Of a DNA stretch of 64,000 nt, positions 24,897 through 33,175 are shown piece after piece. Position 1 is the first letter of the stretch; each line of letters starts with the position of its first letter. A model generated the notes under the pieces. The model saw nothing but the letters and a program-made list of their open reading frames with translations, made no database searches and was not told the DNA's origin. The stretch comes from Myxococcales bacterium (GTDB taxonomy: Bacteria > Myxococcota_A > Polyangia > Polyangiales > Ga0077539), in NCBI GenBank assembly GCA_016792845.1, contig JAEUKH010000028.1, positions 62,001 to 126,000 of the forward strand, given 5' to 3'. The position numbers were made by a program, and so were the translations under genes.

Positions 24897-27800
24897 CGCG
24901 GCAGCCTCCGTTGGTTGACGATGCTGTAGAACTGCTCAAGCCCGCGGCGGTCGTCGCTGAAGAACTCGGTCAGCGTGCGCAGGAGCACGAAGACGTCTTG
25001 TCGCGACAGGGGCGTTCGCTCGCCGGGGCGCTCGCGTTGGGTGTCGGCGATGGCGTCGGCCAGGGCCGTGAGGGGCTCAGGCCCGTCGCCGGCGGTCGGT
25101 CGTCGCACCATGTTGCCGAGCACCTCGACGAGCACCCGGGTCTGGTCGAGCGCGCGCGAGCGGTCGAGGAAGGTGAGCCCCATCGCCGTCGTGCCCGTGC
25201 GCGGCACAAAGGCCGGCGCCACCGCATGAAGGATGGGGTCGACCTCGCCGTCGGCGCGCATCACCTGGAGCAGGTCGCCCACGCTCGCGGTGGTGGTCGC
25301 GAAGGGGCTCGCCTCGCGGGCGGTGCCGCCCTGCTCGTTCAAGAGCCAGGTGAGGAGCTCGGCCATGCGTGCCCGCGCGTCGGCGTCTTCGCGGAAGGTG
25401 AGCATCAGGTCGAGTCCCGTCGCAAAGAGCGGCCCGCGCACGGTCTCGGCGAAGCGACCCGAGAGCCCGCGGGCCCAAGGCGCCACGTCGCCCGCCGCAC
25501 GATGCGCCTCGATGCGATCGGCGGCCCAGCCCACGAGCTGCCGGGTGAGCCCGGGCGTGCCGCGATTCTGAAAGCGCGCCGCGGTGCCCGTGCCGTTGAT
25601 GGCGATCACCTGGTCGACCATCGCCGAGCGCGCCGACTCCCAACTCGCGCGCCGCGCGTTGTCGGCGGCGAGCAGCGGATCCATCGCGTTGAAGGCGTCG
25701 GCGAAGAGCGTGAAGAGCGTCGCGCGGGCGGGGGTGCTGCCGTCAGACCAGAGCGTCGCGCTGCGGCCTTCGCGGTTCGACACCGCCGTGGTGAAGCCCG
25801 GCATCGCGTCAATGCCGCGGGCGTTGGGGTCGACCAGGGCCCGAATGAGCGAGGCCATCGCGTCGGTGCCGCGGCGCCCGTTGGCGAGCTGAATCGCGCG
25901 GATCTCAGCGGTCGCGCCAGAGAGGGCCTGCAAGAGCTCGGTCTGCAGCGCCTGCGAGACGATGGGCTCGTACTGCCGCGCGTTCTCAGCGAGCGAGTAG
26001 TTGACGCCCTCGCGACACCGCTCGCAGCGCGTGCGAGACTGGTAGGTGCCCGCCTGCGCCGAAGGCCAGTGGCGGTGAAAGGCCGAGAGGAGGTCAGAGA
26101 AGAGCCGCGAGCCGCGCGAGGTGTCGACGATCGCGGGGGCCACCGATTGCGGGTCTGCGCCGGGCGAGAGCGCCGGGTCGAGCCGGTTGCCGATGCGGTC
26201 GTGCCGCGCGAAGGCCACCGCGAGGGGCCTGATGCTGTCGTAAAAGCAGTACGACTCCCACACGAAGATGGTGCCAGGGTGGGCGCGGGCGACCTCGAAG
26301 CGCTGGCGGTCGGCGGCGGTCGCGCTGGCTTGCACGTAGCCCTCGCTGTTGCGCACCACCGGCGCGTCGGTGATGTCGGTGATGAACTCCGACGGCGTGG
26401 GCTGAAACACGAGCCGCGCGATGGCGTAGGGCGAGGGGAGAGACGTGAGCCCGGCGATGCCCGACTGGCGCTCGATGAGCCCGTCGAGGGTGCCGTCGAT
26501 GTTGATGCCTACACGGCGCGCGGCGTCGGTGAGCGTGTCGAGGAAGCCGCCGAGGTCGACGGCGAGCACGGCCCGGTTGCCGCCCGCGACGGCCCGTACA
26601 AAGAAGGCCGCGGCGTCTGGTACGCGCAAGAGCCGGCAGCGGTCGTACCGCGGGATGCCCGGCACCGAAATGGGCCCGAGCGGCACGCCGTACGCCCGGG
26701 GGAAGATGCGCACCGTGCCGCCCTGACGGTTGCAGATCTCTGCGCCGTTCAGGTCGTCGACGAGGTGAAAGAGCCGCGCGAGCACCGAGCGGTTGTCGTC
26801 GGCGGCGCCGCGGTTCGCGAGGTTCGTCGTGTCGGCGCGGGCCGGGTCGACGCGCTGCGAGAGCGTCACGTCGACGTGGGCGTTGAGGTTGCCCGACCAC
26901 GTCGGTTCGACCCGGTCGCGGTTCGCCGCGTAGGCGCTAAAGGCCCGCGAGAGGTTGTCAGCGGGCACCGTGCCCGCGCACCGAGGCTCCCAGGCGCCCT
27001 GGGCCGAGATGGGCTCTCGCAGCCGCGCCGTCGCGTCGAGGAGGTCTTCGAGGAGGCCGGGCTCTTCGGCGATGCGCCGCACGACGTCCATCACGTCGTC
27101 CCAGATGGCAGAGCGCGCATCCATGCGGACGGCGGGGTACCGATCGGCCGCCGCGTCGATGGCCAGCATGGCCCCGAGGAGCCGCGCCAACACGGCCTCG
27201 CGCTCGGCCGTCGTGAGCTGGCGCATGAGGGCGAGGTACTGCCCCGCGTCGCGGTGCGAGAGCAGCACCCCCACCGCGTGGATCAAATCGACCACCGGCG
27301 CGTTGTCGGCCGCAAACTGCCGGTACCGTACCGCGTCGGAGCCCGTGTACGCCCGCGTCGCGTCGCGCCGCGCGCCGAAAAAGAGCGAGGCCCCGTGCAA
27401 GAGATCCATCGCCGCGACGTCGCGGTGGCCCGGCCCCCCGAGCAAGGGCGGGAGCTGCCGAGCCAGCGTGCCGAGCACCGTCTGATCGAGGTCGACGGTG
27501 CGGTAGAGCGGCGCGCCGTTCGCGTCGACGGCGCGGCCTTGGGGGTCGCGCGGCACCTCGCGCGAGAAGCGTGTGGCGAAGGGCGTCGGCGCATCGACCG
27601 GCGTCGCGCCCCGCACAAACTGGCCGCTCCTGACGTCGGCGAGGCCGTCTCGGTCTTCGTCAGCGAAGGGCGCCGGGAGCTGCCCATTGACGCTGTTCAC
27701 GAAGGCCATGCCGCGGGCGTCGCGGCGCACGATGAGGTTCGGTCGACCCGTGCCGAGGCTCGACTCGCCGCGAAACACAAGGTCGAGGGTGGCGTCGAGG

Positions 27801-28579
27801 GTCGTGCCCGTGCGGGTGTCTGCGCTCGGCCCCGCCGCGACGGCCTCGGCCCGCAAGGTCTCAAGGAGGGTGTTGAAGGTCGCGTGCCCCGCGCCCTCGG
27901 GCGCACCCTCGCGGGCCGCGCGCACGATGCGCAAGGTGTCGCCCAAGACCGCGTCGGTGCGGGCGTACCCCAAGACCGGCCGCAAGAGCCCGAAGGCCGC
28001 CGCGGGGTGACGGTAGCCCTGTCGAAACGACGCCCGCGAGAGCGCGTTGAGCAGCGGCACGTCGGTCGCCATCGCGCCCAAGAGCGTCGAGACCGAGCGC
28101 GTCGTGCGCGGCAAGAGGTCTTCGCCGAGGGCGGTGCCGCCGTCGGGCGTGAGAATCACCGGCCGACCCATCGCGTCGCGCTGCCCCGTGCCGTCGGCGC
28201 CGTAGAGCGGCAAGAGGTCGATGAGGAGCCCGTCGAGGCGGTCGTGCAGGGGCTCGGGCATCGCCTGGTCGAGACCCGCCACGAGCTCGGCCCGAAAATG
28301 CCCGAGGGCGTTGACCTTGGGGCCCGCGCCGGGCGCCGTCGCGCCGCGCTGGAGGCCCTCGACGCAGGGTTGACGGCCTCCCAAGAAGCTCACATCGCGC
28401 GGGCTCTCACCCGCGTGCACCCGCTCGCACCCGATGCGAAACACCTCGGCCCCGAGCGTGCCCGATTGTGGGTTCTGACGCGATGTGTCAAACTCGGGTG
28501 TGCATGAAAGACCGAACACCGCGGTGATGGCGCTGGCGTAGCGCGGCCACCGTTGTGGCGCCCTCGACGCGTCTGGCAT
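24893..28579 (-). CDS. Very large lipoprotein of unknown function, coupled to the FadL porin
   Basis: A 1228-aa protein with a lipoprotein signal (AVFGLSC, Cys near residue 26). I recognise no catalytic motif. The body is rich in Ala, Arg, Asp and Thr with many helical Leu/Arg patterns and Cys at several sites (ERCREGVNYS, CAGTVPADN), and its even composition suggests a repeated helical fold. It is translationally coupled to the FadL gene by ATGA. Its long antisense frame (24911-28507) is a GC-bias shadow. The start is preceded by a 120-bp divergent region shared with hprK. Confidence 0.7.
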   Translation of the reverse strand: MPDASRAPQRWPRYASAITAVFGLSCTPEFDTSRQNPQSGTLGAEVFRIGCERVHAGESPRDVSFLGGRQPCVEGLQRGATAPGAGPKVNALGHFRAELVAGLDQAMPEPLHDRLDGLLIDLLPLYGADGTGQRDAMGRPVILTPDGGTALGEDLLPRTTRSVSTLLGAMATDVPLLNALSRASFRQGYRHPAAAFGLLRPVLGYARTDAVLGDTLRIVRAAREGAPEGAGHATFNTLLETLRAEAVAAGPSADTRTGTTLDATLDLVFRGESSLGTGRPNLIVRRDARGMAFVNSVNGQLPAPFADEDRDGLADVRSGQFVRGATPVDAPTPFATRFSREVPRDPQGRAVDANGAPLYRTVDLDQTVLGTLARQLPPLLGGPGHRDVAAMDLLHGASLFFGARRDATRAYTGSDAVRYRQFAADNAPVVDLIHAVGVLLSHRDAGQYLALMRQLTTAEREAVLARLLGAMLAIDAAADRYPAVRMDARSAIWDDVMDVVRRIAEEPGLLEDLLDATARLREPISAQGAWEPRCAGTVPADNLSRAFSAYAANRDRVEPTWSGNLNAHVDVTLSQRVDPARADTTNLANRGAADDNRSVLARLFHLVDDLNGAEICNRQGGTVRIFPRAYGVPLGPISVPGIPRYDRCRLLRVPDAAAFFVRAVAGGNRAVLAVDLGGFLDTLTDAARRVGINIDGTLDGLIERQSGIAGLTSLPSPYAIARLVFQPTPSEFITDITDAPVVRNSEGYVQASATAADRQRFEVARAHPGTIFVWESYCFYDSIRPLAVAFARHDRIGNRLDPALSPGADPQSVAPAIVDTSRGSRLFSDLLSAFHRHWPSAQAGTYQSRTRCERCREGVNYSLAENARQYEPIVSQALQTELLQALSGATAEIRAIQLANGRRGTDAMASLIRALVDPNARGIDAMPGFTTAVSNREGRSATLWSDGSTPARATLFTLFADAFNAMDPLLAADNARRASWESARSAMVDQVIAINGTGTAARFQNRGTPGLTRQLVGWAADRIEAHRAAGDVAPWARGLSGRFAETVRGPLFATGLDLMLTFREDADARARMAELLTWLLNEQGGTAREASPFATTTASVGDLLQVMRADGEVDPILHAVAPAFVPRTGTTAMGLTFLDRSRALDQTRVLVEVLGNMVRRPTAGDGPEPLTALADAIADTQRERPGERTPLSRQDVFVLLRTLTEFFSDDRRGLEQFYSIVNQRRLPR

Positions 28580-28699
28580 GGGGTTGCCGCTCCTTGTGAG
28601 GGCGAGAGCCTACTCTACTTGGCCGCGCTTTGGGGCGCCGTGTGTGTGCCGAAAGGGCGATCGGGGCGTCGCGGGCGCGTGGTACGATGCGGGCTGCGA

Positions 28700-29740
28700 A
28701 TGAGCATCGCGCTTCAGACCAACCTCGCCCCCCGTACGGTGACCGTCGAGACGCTGGTGACGCCCAATGCGCTGGCCGTTCCGTTGAGTGTCGCCGCGGG
28801 CCGCGGCGGGCTCGGGCGCGAGATCAGGCACCCGCGGATCCAGAAGTCGGGCCTGAGCCTGGTGGGGCATTTCGAGGGGCTCAGCGTCGACCGGGTGCAG
28901 ATCCTCGGGCAGACCGAGATGTCGTTTCTCGCGGCGATGGCCACCGAGGCGCGGGTCAAGGCCCTCGACGGGCTGCTCGGCCGGGGCATCTGCTGCGTCC
29001 TCGTGACGGCGGGCCTCGACCCCTTCCCTGAGATGCTGGCGGCGGCTGATTTTCACGGGTGTCCGGTGGTGGTGAGCGGGGCCCGGAGCTCGACCACCAT
29101 CAACGCGATGCACGCCTTCCTCGACGACCGTCTCGCGCTCCGCGCGAACGTGCACGGGGTCTTCGTCGATGTGTTCGGTGTGGGCATTCTGCTCCTGGGC
29201 AAGAGCGGCATCGGCAAGTCAGAGTGCGCCCTCGAGCTCGTGCAGCGCGGCCACCGCCTCGTGGCCGACGACCTGGTCGAGTGCTTCCTCCGCCCCCCTG
29301 AGAACGTGTACGGCTCGGCCACTGAGCTGTTGAAGAATCACCTCGAAGTGCGCGGCCTCGGCGTGCTGAACATCAAAGACCTCTTCGGCGTCGCCGCGGT
29401 GCGCGACCGCAAGCGGGTCGACCTGGTGATCCACCTGCTCGCCCACGACGCCGAGACCACCTGGGATCGCCTCGGCATCGACGACGAGTGGCACGAGCTC
29501 GTCGGGGTCAAGATCCCCCGGCGGCGCATCCCCGTGAGGCCCGGCAAGAACACCGCGAACATCATCGAAGTCGCCGCGCGCAACGAGCTCTTGCGGCAAG
29601 CGGGGATTCACTCGGCCCGGGCCTTTCACGCGCGGCTCGCCCAAAGCCTCGGGCTCGTCGACCCGAGCACGACCCACGACGAAGAGGCGCTCCCGCGGGC
29701 CGCGAGCGCCCCGCCGCCACGCCCTACGGAGCCCGTGTGA
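28700..29740 (+). CDS. hprK: HPr kinase/phosphorylase
   Basis: A 346-aa protein. The N-terminal domain (about 1-150) leads to the Walker A GKSGIGKS (residues 167-174), then VADDLVE (metal-binding Asp pair) and the family signature EVRGLGVLNIKDLFG. It phosphorylates and dephosphorylates Ser of HPr. I start at ATG 28700; the open frame extends 49 codons upstream into the promoter region without family similarity. TACGAT at 28683 could be its -10 box. Its stop overlaps the rapZ start by one base (TGATG), placing it first in hprK-rapZ-ptsH-ptsI. Confidence 0.93.
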   Translation: MSIALQTNLAPRTVTVETLVTPNALAVPLSVAAGRGGLGREIRHPRIQKSGLSLVGHFEGLSVDRVQILGQTEMSFLAAMATEARVKALDGLLGRGICCVLVTAGLDPFPEMLAAADFHGCPVVVSGARSSTTINAMHAFLDDRLALRANVHGVFVDVFGVGILLLGKSGIGKSECALELVQRGHRLVADDLVECFLRPPENVYGSATELLKNHLEVRGLGVLNIKDLFGVAAVRDRKRVDLVIHLLAHDAETTWDRLGIDDEWHELVGVKIPRRRIPVRPGKNTANIIEVAARNELLRQAGIHSARAFHARLAQSLGLVDPSTTHDEEALPRAASAPPPRPTEPV

Positions 29741-30627
29741 TGAGCGCGCCCTCACGATGGATTTTTGTCGTCACGGGCATGGGCGGGGCGGGCCGCACGA
29801 CGGCGCTGCGGGTGCTCGAAGACCTCGCGTTCTACTGCATCGACAACCTGCCGACGCCGCTGGTGCCGCAGCTCCTGGGCTTGAGCGAGACCGAGCTCGC
29901 GATGGGCCGGCTCGCGGTGGGCATCGACATCCGGGTCGGCGATTTCTTGCACCGCACCGACGGCGTGATCGCGAGCCTGCGCGCGAGCGGGGCCCGGGTG
30001 GGGGTGCTCTTCCTCGACGCCTCCGACGAGATCCTCGTGCGGCGCTACAGCGAGTCGCGGCGGCCGCACCCGCTCGCGTCGAGCCACCCCGACGATGACA
30101 TCTCGAAGCTCCTCTCGCGCGAGCGCGAGCGCCTCGCCGCGCTGCGGGCCGTGGCCGACCGCGTGATCGACACCACCCGCTTGACCGTTCACGACCTGCG
30201 GCGGCTGCTCATCGCGCACTTCTCGGGCGACGCCGTGGGCTCGCTCAGGATGACCACCCGGGTGATCTCGTTCGGCTTCAAGTACGGCGTGCCGGTCGAC
30301 GCCGACCTCGTCTTTGATGCGCGCTTTCTGCCGAACCCGCACTTCGACCCCGCGCTGCGGCCGCACTCGGGGCAAAACCCCGCGGTGAGCGGCTACGTGC
30401 TCGAGAGCCCTGACGGCGCGGCCTTTCTGAGCGCCATCGAGGGCTTCGTCGGCCCGCTCTTGCCGAAATATGCCCGCGAAGGGAAGGTGGTGCTCACCGT
30501 CGCGGTTGGATGCACCGGCGGTCGGCACCGCTCGGTGGCACTCGCAGAGGCATTGGGTGCGCGGCTCCGCGGCGACGCGCCGGGCGACGTGCAGGTGGCC
30601 CATCGAGACATCGAGCGTGGAGGCTGA
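29740..30627 (+). CDS. rapZ: RapZ-family nucleotide-binding protein with Walker A Lys-to-Arg change
   Basis: A 295-aa protein. The N-terminal domain has DLAFYCIDNLP and FLDASDEILVRRYSESRRPHPL, and the C-terminal domain has the highly conserved VGCTGGRHRSVALAEAL, all RapZ hallmarks. In the P-loop, the usual GxSGxGKS/T is GMGGAGRT (residues 13-20): the catalytic Lys is Arg19. In enterobacteria RapZ is an RNA-binding adaptor for amino-sugar control, and elsewhere it links PTS status to regulation. ATG 29740 overlaps the hprK stop. The C-terminal signature is intact, so this is not a pseudogene. Confidence 0.9.
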   Translation: MSAPSRWIFVVTGMGGAGRTTALRVLEDLAFYCIDNLPTPLVPQLLGLSETELAMGRLAVGIDIRVGDFLHRTDGVIASLRASGARVGVLFLDASDEILVRRYSESRRPHPLASSHPDDDISKLLSRERERLAALRAVADRVIDTTRLTVHDLRRLLIAHFSGDAVGSLRMTTRVISFGFKYGVPVDADLVFDARFLPNPHFDPALRPHSGQNPAVSGYVLESPDGAAFLSAIEGFVGPLLPKYAREGKVVLTVAVGCTGGRHRSVALAEALGARLRGDAPGDVQVAHRDIERGG

Positions 30628-30633
30628 CAGACC

Positions 30634-30912
30634 GTGAGTGACGTCGTGAGCGAGATTTTTGAAGTGCTGAACGAGCGCGGTCTACACGCCCGGCCGATGA
30701 CCCGGCTCGTGCAGACGGCTTCGCGGTTTCAGAGCGAAATGAGCGTCGAGCGCGACGGCCAGGTGGCCAACGCGAAGAGCGTGATGGGGCTCTTGATGCT
30801 CTGCTGCCACAAGGGCGCTCGGGTGACGGTGCGGGCCGAGGGGCCCGACGCCGGTGCGGCGGTCACTGCGATCGGCGAGCTCTTCAAATCGCGCTTCGGA
30901 GAGAGTGCATGA
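30634..30912 (+). CDS. ptsH: Phosphocarrier protein HPr
   Basis: A 92-aa protein starting at GTG 30634. The active-site RGLHARP (His18) accepts phosphate from enzyme I, and the regulatory serine lies in NAKSVMGLL (Ser49), as expected with a neighbouring HPr kinase. Its stop overlaps the ptsI ATG by 4 nt. No EIIA or permease gene lies beside it, so HPr probably serves a regulatory relay. The gap from the rapZ stop is 6 bp. Confidence 0.92.
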   Translation: MSDVVSEIFEVLNERGLHARPMTRLVQTASRFQSEMSVERDGQVANAKSVMGLLMLCCHKGARVTVRAEGPDAGAAVTAIGELFKSRFGESA

Positions 30913-32723
30913 GTGAGCCGAGCCCGGGTCGATTGCTGGGCATCGCGGCGTCTCCGGGCGTCGCTGTGGGCACGGCGTTCGTGGTCGACCGGCGCAAGGT
31001 GGCCATCCCGCGGCGTCACATCGAGGCCCGCGAGGTCGACGCCGAGGTGGCGCGGCTCCGCGGGGCCATGAGCGCGGCCCGGGCCCAACTCTCGGCCGTG
31101 CGCGACAAGCTCGCGCCCGACGCCGGCGAGCACTCGCTCATCCTCGAAGCGCACCTTCTCATGCTCGACGACACCCTGCTCACCGAGCAGACCGAGCGGG
31201 CCATCAGGGTCGAGAAGATGAACGCCGAGTGGGCCCTCAGGCAGACCGTCGAGAACATCAAAGAGGTCTTCGACCGCGCCGATCAAGACTACTTCCGCGA
31301 GCGCCGGAGCGACGTCGATTTTGTCGGCGAGCGGGTCTTGCGGCAGCTCCTCGGGGCCTCGTCTGAGATCGTCAAGCCGCTCGACCTCTCGGGGCCCGTG
31401 GTGTTGATCGCCCACGAGCTGAGCCCCGCCGACACCGCGGCCCTGGCGCGGGCCGACGTGAGCGCGTTTGTCACCGACGTCGGCACGAGCACCTCGCACA
31501 CCGCGATCATGGCCCGGGCCTTGTCGCTCCCGGCGGTGGTCGGCGCGCCCGACGCGACCCGCCGCATCGCCACCGGCGACCGGCTGATCGTCGACGGGCT
31601 CCGCGGGGTCGTGATGCTCCAGCCCGACGACGACGCGGTCTATCAGGCCCAGCTCCGCGGCGAGCGGTACATCGCCTTCGTGCGTGCGCTCCAGTGCAAC
31701 CGCGCGCGCCCCGCCGAGACCCTCTGCGGCCACCCGATCCGGCTCAGGGCCAACATCGAGCTGCCCGCCGAGGCCGCGGTGGCCATCGACCACGGCGCCG
31801 ACGGCATCGGGCTCTATCGCACCGAGTTTCTCTACGTCGACCGCTCTGAGCCTCCAAGCGAAGACGAGCAGTTTGAGACCTTTCGGCGCATCGTCGAGAC
31901 CATGGCGCCGCGCACCGTCACGCTGCGCACCTTCGACCTCGGCGGCGACAAATTCAGCACGGCCTTTCGCTTCCCGCGCGAGATGAACCCGGCCCTCGGG
32001 CTCCGTGCGGTGCGCCTCGCGCTGCGCGAGCGTGAGGTCTTTCGGGCCCAGCTCCGGGCCATGCTCAGGGCCGCCGCGTACGGGCCCGTACGGGTGATGG
32101 TGCCGATGATCTCTGCGGTCGACGAGCTCCGCGCGGTGAAGGCCGAGCTCGACCTCGCGCGCTCGGAGCTCGAAGCCTCGGGCAAGGTCTACGCCGACGT
32201 GCCGCTCGGCATCATGGTCGAGACCCCCAGCGCCGTGATGATGGCCGACCTCCTGGCCCGCGAGGCGGCCTTCTTCAGCATCGGCACCAACGACCTCATT
32301 CAGTATTCGCTCGCCATCGACCGCGGCAACGAGCACGTCGCGCACCTCGCCCGGAGCCTCGACCCGGCCATCCTGCGCTCGATCGCGCGGGTGGTCGACG
32401 CGGCGCGGAGTGCAGGCATCCCGTGCGCGCTCTGCGGCGCGATGGCGGGGCAGCTGATGTGTCTGCCGGCCTTGGTGGGCCTCGGTGTCGATGAGCTCTC
32501 GGTCGAACCGGCCGCGGTGCCTGAGGTCAAGGCCGCGCTCGGGCGGCTCTCTCGCGCGGCGTGTCAGGCCCTCGCGGCCGAGGTGCTCGCGATGCCCGGC
32601 GCCGACGAGGTCGAGTGCCACGTCGCGTCGCTGTTCGGCCCGGTGCTCCGAGACCTCCTCGCGGGCGGCGAGGCGGGGCAGTTCAGCGAGACCGGCAGCT
32701 TTGTCTTGCCCGAGTACGGTTGA
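30909..32723 (+). CDS. ptsI: Phosphoenolpyruvate-protein phosphotransferase (enzyme I)
   Basis: A 604-aa protein. The phosphohistidine loop is GTSTSHTAIMARA (His197), followed by the swivel region and the PEP-binding barrel with GIGLYRTEFL, FDLGGDK, FFSIGTNDLIQYS and the catalytic Cys509. It has no N-terminal GAF, so it is the PtsI rather than PtsP type. The Cys loop reads CGAMAGQ, whereas most enzymes I have CGEMAGD, so the Glu after Gly is Ala511 and the last acid is Gln. It is the last PTS gene of the operon. Confidence 0.92.
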   Translation: MSEPSPGRLLGIAASPGVAVGTAFVVDRRKVAIPRRHIEAREVDAEVARLRGAMSAARAQLSAVRDKLAPDAGEHSLILEAHLLMLDDTLLTEQTERAIRVEKMNAEWALRQTVENIKEVFDRADQDYFRERRSDVDFVGERVLRQLLGASSEIVKPLDLSGPVVLIAHELSPADTAALARADVSAFVTDVGTSTSHTAIMARALSLPAVVGAPDATRRIATGDRLIVDGLRGVVMLQPDDDAVYQAQLRGERYIAFVRALQCNRARPAETLCGHPIRLRANIELPAEAAVAIDHGADGIGLYRTEFLYVDRSEPPSEDEQFETFRRIVETMAPRTVTLRTFDLGGDKFSTAFRFPREMNPALGLRAVRLALREREVFRAQLRAMLRAAAYGPVRVMVPMISAVDELRAVKAELDLARSELEASGKVYADVPLGIMVETPSAVMMADLLAREAAFFSIGTNDLIQYSLAIDRGNEHVAHLARSLDPAILRSIARVVDAARSAGIPCALCGAMAGQLMCLPALVGLGVDELSVEPAAVPEVKAALGRLSRAACQALAAEVLAMPGADEVECHVASLFGPVLRDLLAGGEAGQFSETGSFVLPEYG

Positions 32724-32756
32724 CAAGCGCCCGCCGCATTCGGCACCACCCTCGGC

Positions 32757-33113
32757 GTGAGCGAGACGCGCTGGCCATGTGTAGATCCGATGTGTGTAGG
32801 GGTTTATCACCCCGACGGGCGCTGCGGGCAATGCGGCCGCGCGCTCGGGCCCGACGACCCTGAGGCGCTCCGTGAGGGCGTGGCGGCCTTGGCAGAGGGC
32901 GCTGCGACGGCCCCTGAGGCCCCGTCAGCGCCCGAGACGCCCTCGCTTGGGGGTAGTGAGCCTGACGTCGGTGTCGCGGCCCCGCACGAGGCTTCAGAGC
33001 CCGACTCTGACATTGATGCCCTGCGTCGGCCGTGCGACGACGCGATGTGCACAGGCGTGTTCGACGACGCGGGGCGATGCGGCACCTGCGGTCGCGTCGC
33101 GGCGGGGCCCTGA
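32757..33113 (+). CDS. Small protein with two zinc-ribbon modules
   Basis: A 118-aa protein from GTG 32757, 33 bp after ptsI. It has two copies of one Cys module: WPCVDPMCVGVYHPDGRCGQCGR near the N-terminus and RPCDDAMCTGVFDDAGRCGTCGR near the C-terminus. Each is C-x4-C then CG-x-CG (four cysteines), separated by an acidic Pro/Ala/Glu linker of about 60 residues. The modules could each bind one zinc. I know no family for the tandem arrangement, and the function is unknown. It may be cotranscribed with ptsI or be independent. Confidence 0.75.
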   Translation: MSETRWPCVDPMCVGVYHPDGRCGQCGRALGPDDPEALREGVAALAEGAATAPEAPSAPETPSLGGSEPDVGVAAPHEASEPDSDIDALRRPCDDAMCTGVFDDAGRCGTCGRVAAGP

Positions 33114-33121
33114 AATGGCCA

Positions 33122-33152
33122 CCGGGCCGAAGGCGATGAACCTTCGACCCGG
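33122..33152. terminator. Hairpin between convergent genes
   Basis: CCGGG-c-CGAAGG (33122-33133) pairs with CCTTCG-a-CCCGG (33141-33152) with one mismatch and a 7-nt loop. It lies between the stops at 33113 and 33176 and could end transcripts from either side. It has no T-tract, so it is only terminator-like. Confidence 0.5.
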
Positions 33153-33175
33153 GTGCGCTGAGAGGCGATGTCTGC

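Noticed and set aside
24911..28507. A 1198-aa open frame on the plus strand opposite the 1228-aa lipoprotein gene
   Set aside because: It is an antisense shadow: the lipoprotein has a signal peptide, the ATGA junction and codon-position GC bias, while the opposite frame is an Arg/Val/Gly-rich product of GC-rich codons.
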